Origin: Oryzias latipes
Lineage: Eukaryota > Chordata > Actinopteri > Beloniformes > Adrianichthyidae
Length of the DNA: 64,000 bases
Assembly: GCF_002234675.1 (NCBI RefSeq)
Contig: NC_019872.2
Coordinates: forward strand, 12,831,950 to 12,895,949
Direction: 5' to 3'
Below, in pieces: positions 51,848-64,000 of this stretch (position 1 is the first letter of the stretch; each line of letters begins with the position of its first letter). A program made the position numbers and the translations under genes. The notes under the pieces were generated by a model. The model searched no databases. It was given only the letters and a program-made list of their open reading frames with translations, and was not told where the DNA came from.

Positions 51848-52400
51848 GTAGGGCTGCACGATAGGAAAACTATGGAAGCATATGTGTCCCATATTTCAAA
51901 ATAAAAGTCTATACTGGAAATGCTTCTACATTTTCTCAATGCAACTGCATCAATTGACTCAAAAATTAAATAAAAAATGCAATCCCCTCTTTGCATTATC
52001 GCTTGAATTACGTCACAGAGTGAGTGGTTTTGAAGTTGAAAATGAAAAGGGGAGGATTGATTTTTAATTTGATTTTCGAGTCAATTGATGCAGTTACATT
52101 ATGAAAATGAAAAAGCATTTCTGGTCATTCATTTTAACTGTCAATTCAGATATTTCTAATTGAATATTGCTACACATTTACTAGAGAACTTTTAGAAAAT
52201 CAAAGATCAAATACCATTTTCTTATCATTTTATTTAAGTGACAGAAGGAGGGGCGTTGAAGAAGAAAAAGCCGATTGGCGGATTTATTTTTAATTTTATT
52301 TTTGAGTCAGCAGAGATAGCTTTATTGTGAAAATGAAAAAGGTATTTCCGGTATTGACTTTTATTTTGAAATATGAGTCAACTGTGCTTCCGTAGAAAGT
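51848..52400. repeat. long hairpin repeat with a 'gggctgcacgata' end
   Basis: The left arm at about 51872-51990 (ATATTTCAAAATAAAAGTCT and onward) recurs inverted at about 52270-52397. A second inverted copy of part of the arm lies at 52050-52125. The left end 'tagggctgcacgata' is a motif repeated in fish DNA elements; a related end is seen inverted at 54840-54875. No coding content. It lies in dlg2 intron 1. Confidence 0.72.
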
Positions 52401-53340
52401 AGCGATATTAGTGATCAATATTTTGATATATGAATGAATGGTGAATAAAAAAAACAACAACTAACATAAATTGTACTCCAAATGACCCGTCTTTATAGGA
52501 GGCAGGGGTCTAACATCTAACATAAAAGAAATCTGCTTGCTAATATGTAGGGAGTTTTATTTGATATGTTGGATACTTCAAGCTGGCATGAAATTGTATT
52601 TGCATGTCACATTTCAATTGACCATTTACCACAGTTTGTGTTGTCTGTTACGATATGCCTGTCGCACAGGGTTAGTCACAAGCATGAGTCAAATCACAAT
52701 GATGTTTAATGCAAGTTAAGAAAATGTACTAAGTTAATCGCCAACAATTTGGACAGAAAAACTCAAATGAATAGCAGTAAATACAAATGCTTTTCAGTAT
52801 CTCCGCATTCGACGCACAAGAAAAGGGTCAGAAAAGTCAGGAGCTCGGTTAAAAATCTTAAATATTTACTGAGCAAGTTATTTCTTAAAGTCTATGACAG
52901 GACAAAAGGAAGTGAACAGAGCAAAGATAAATAATAAAGTGAATAATACAATAATGATTTTCTGAAAATAGCACATTGTAGTTTAAATGAACTTTTTAAA
53001 AATTATAATCTGACTTGTAACTTTCTGGAAAATATTATTTATAAAACAAAATAAATTCTTTGTTGTATTGTTAACTTAAATTATTAAAAATTTCCATTAT
53101 TAATAGTAATGATTATGTAGTTCTAGTATTAATATTAGAAGTATACACTTTCCAAATAATACTACTTTCATCACAGCAAGTGATCAGATAAAATGTACAG
53201 CCCAATAATAAGTCGATATGGGTTAGTGTTTTTTTGCCTGAGATTTATTGTGTCAAATTCAAAGCAAGGGTATTTTATGCGTTACCAGCATTGAGATCCT
53301 ATTTTTTGTTCTTCTCCCTTCTCTCCCTTTGTATTCATAG

Positions 53341-63879
<10,539 letters not shown>

Positions 63880-64000
63880 GTGAGCAATGTGACTTTTTTT
63901 TTTCTTTATGACATTAAAACAGCTGTACTTAGTCTTTGTGCATCCCAGAAAAAGTTCAACCCTCTGGTTATAAAAAGAAGAATAAAACTACAGTCTGAAC

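Overview
The window looks like vertebrate, almost certainly teleost fish, nuclear DNA. Genes are split into short exons with GT/AG introns, the background is AT-rich, and the space between exons is full of fish-type DNA transposons (Tc1, pogo/Tigger, piggyBac-like, PIF/Harbinger-like and hAT-like), LINE fragments, tRNA-headed SINEs and microsatellites. The exact species cannot be read from the sequence. Gene identities come from comparing translated exons with remembered vertebrate proteins; no search was run.

Three protein-coding genes are present. (1) zpld1 (cupulin), minus strand, 9251 down to 3235: a complete 10-exon CDS predicting 413 residues, with a signal peptide, ZP domain, furin-like site and C-terminal membrane helix. 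(2) sytl2 (synaptotagmin-like 2), plus strand, 18221-37215: a complete 16-exon CDS predicting 1161 residues, with a Slp homology domain lacking the zinc finger, a long linker, and C2A and C2B. (3) The 5' part of dlg2 (PSD-93), plus strand, entering around 49.3 kb and running off the right edge: the N-terminal linker exons, all of PDZ1 and the first PDZ2 exon. The exon phases of each gene close without a frameshift. sytl2 and dlg2 are also near neighbours in mammals, which supports the dlg2 call; zpld1 is not part of that mammalian block as far as I recall.

Layout: 1-3234 is the downstream flank of zpld1; 3235-9259 is zpld1 with an (AT)n tract in an intron; 9260-18200 is intergenic with a SINE, a foldback and other repeats; 18221-37215 is sytl2, whose introns hold a Tc1 nested in a Tc1, a piggyBac-like MITE, a 283-bp GATA array and a transposon inserted into another copy of itself; 37216-49000 is intergenic with a foldback, a Tc1 fragment, a SINE and LINE fragments; 49000-49640 is CpG-rich and may be a dlg2 promoter; 49640-64000 is dlg2 with large intronic insertions (hAT-like, Tc1, a pogo-like element carrying a Tigger-derived insert, and a Harbinger-like MITE).

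The three genes are independent units, not an operon or pathway. I found no CRISPR array, no bacterial or viral system and no credible new multi-gene system. The most unusual content is transposon architecture: the self-nested element at 26.6-28.5 kb, the Tc1-in-Tc1 with a lost catalytic aspartate, the inverted repeat pair flanking the putative dlg2 promoter, and an unnamed terminal-inverted-repeat family present five times.
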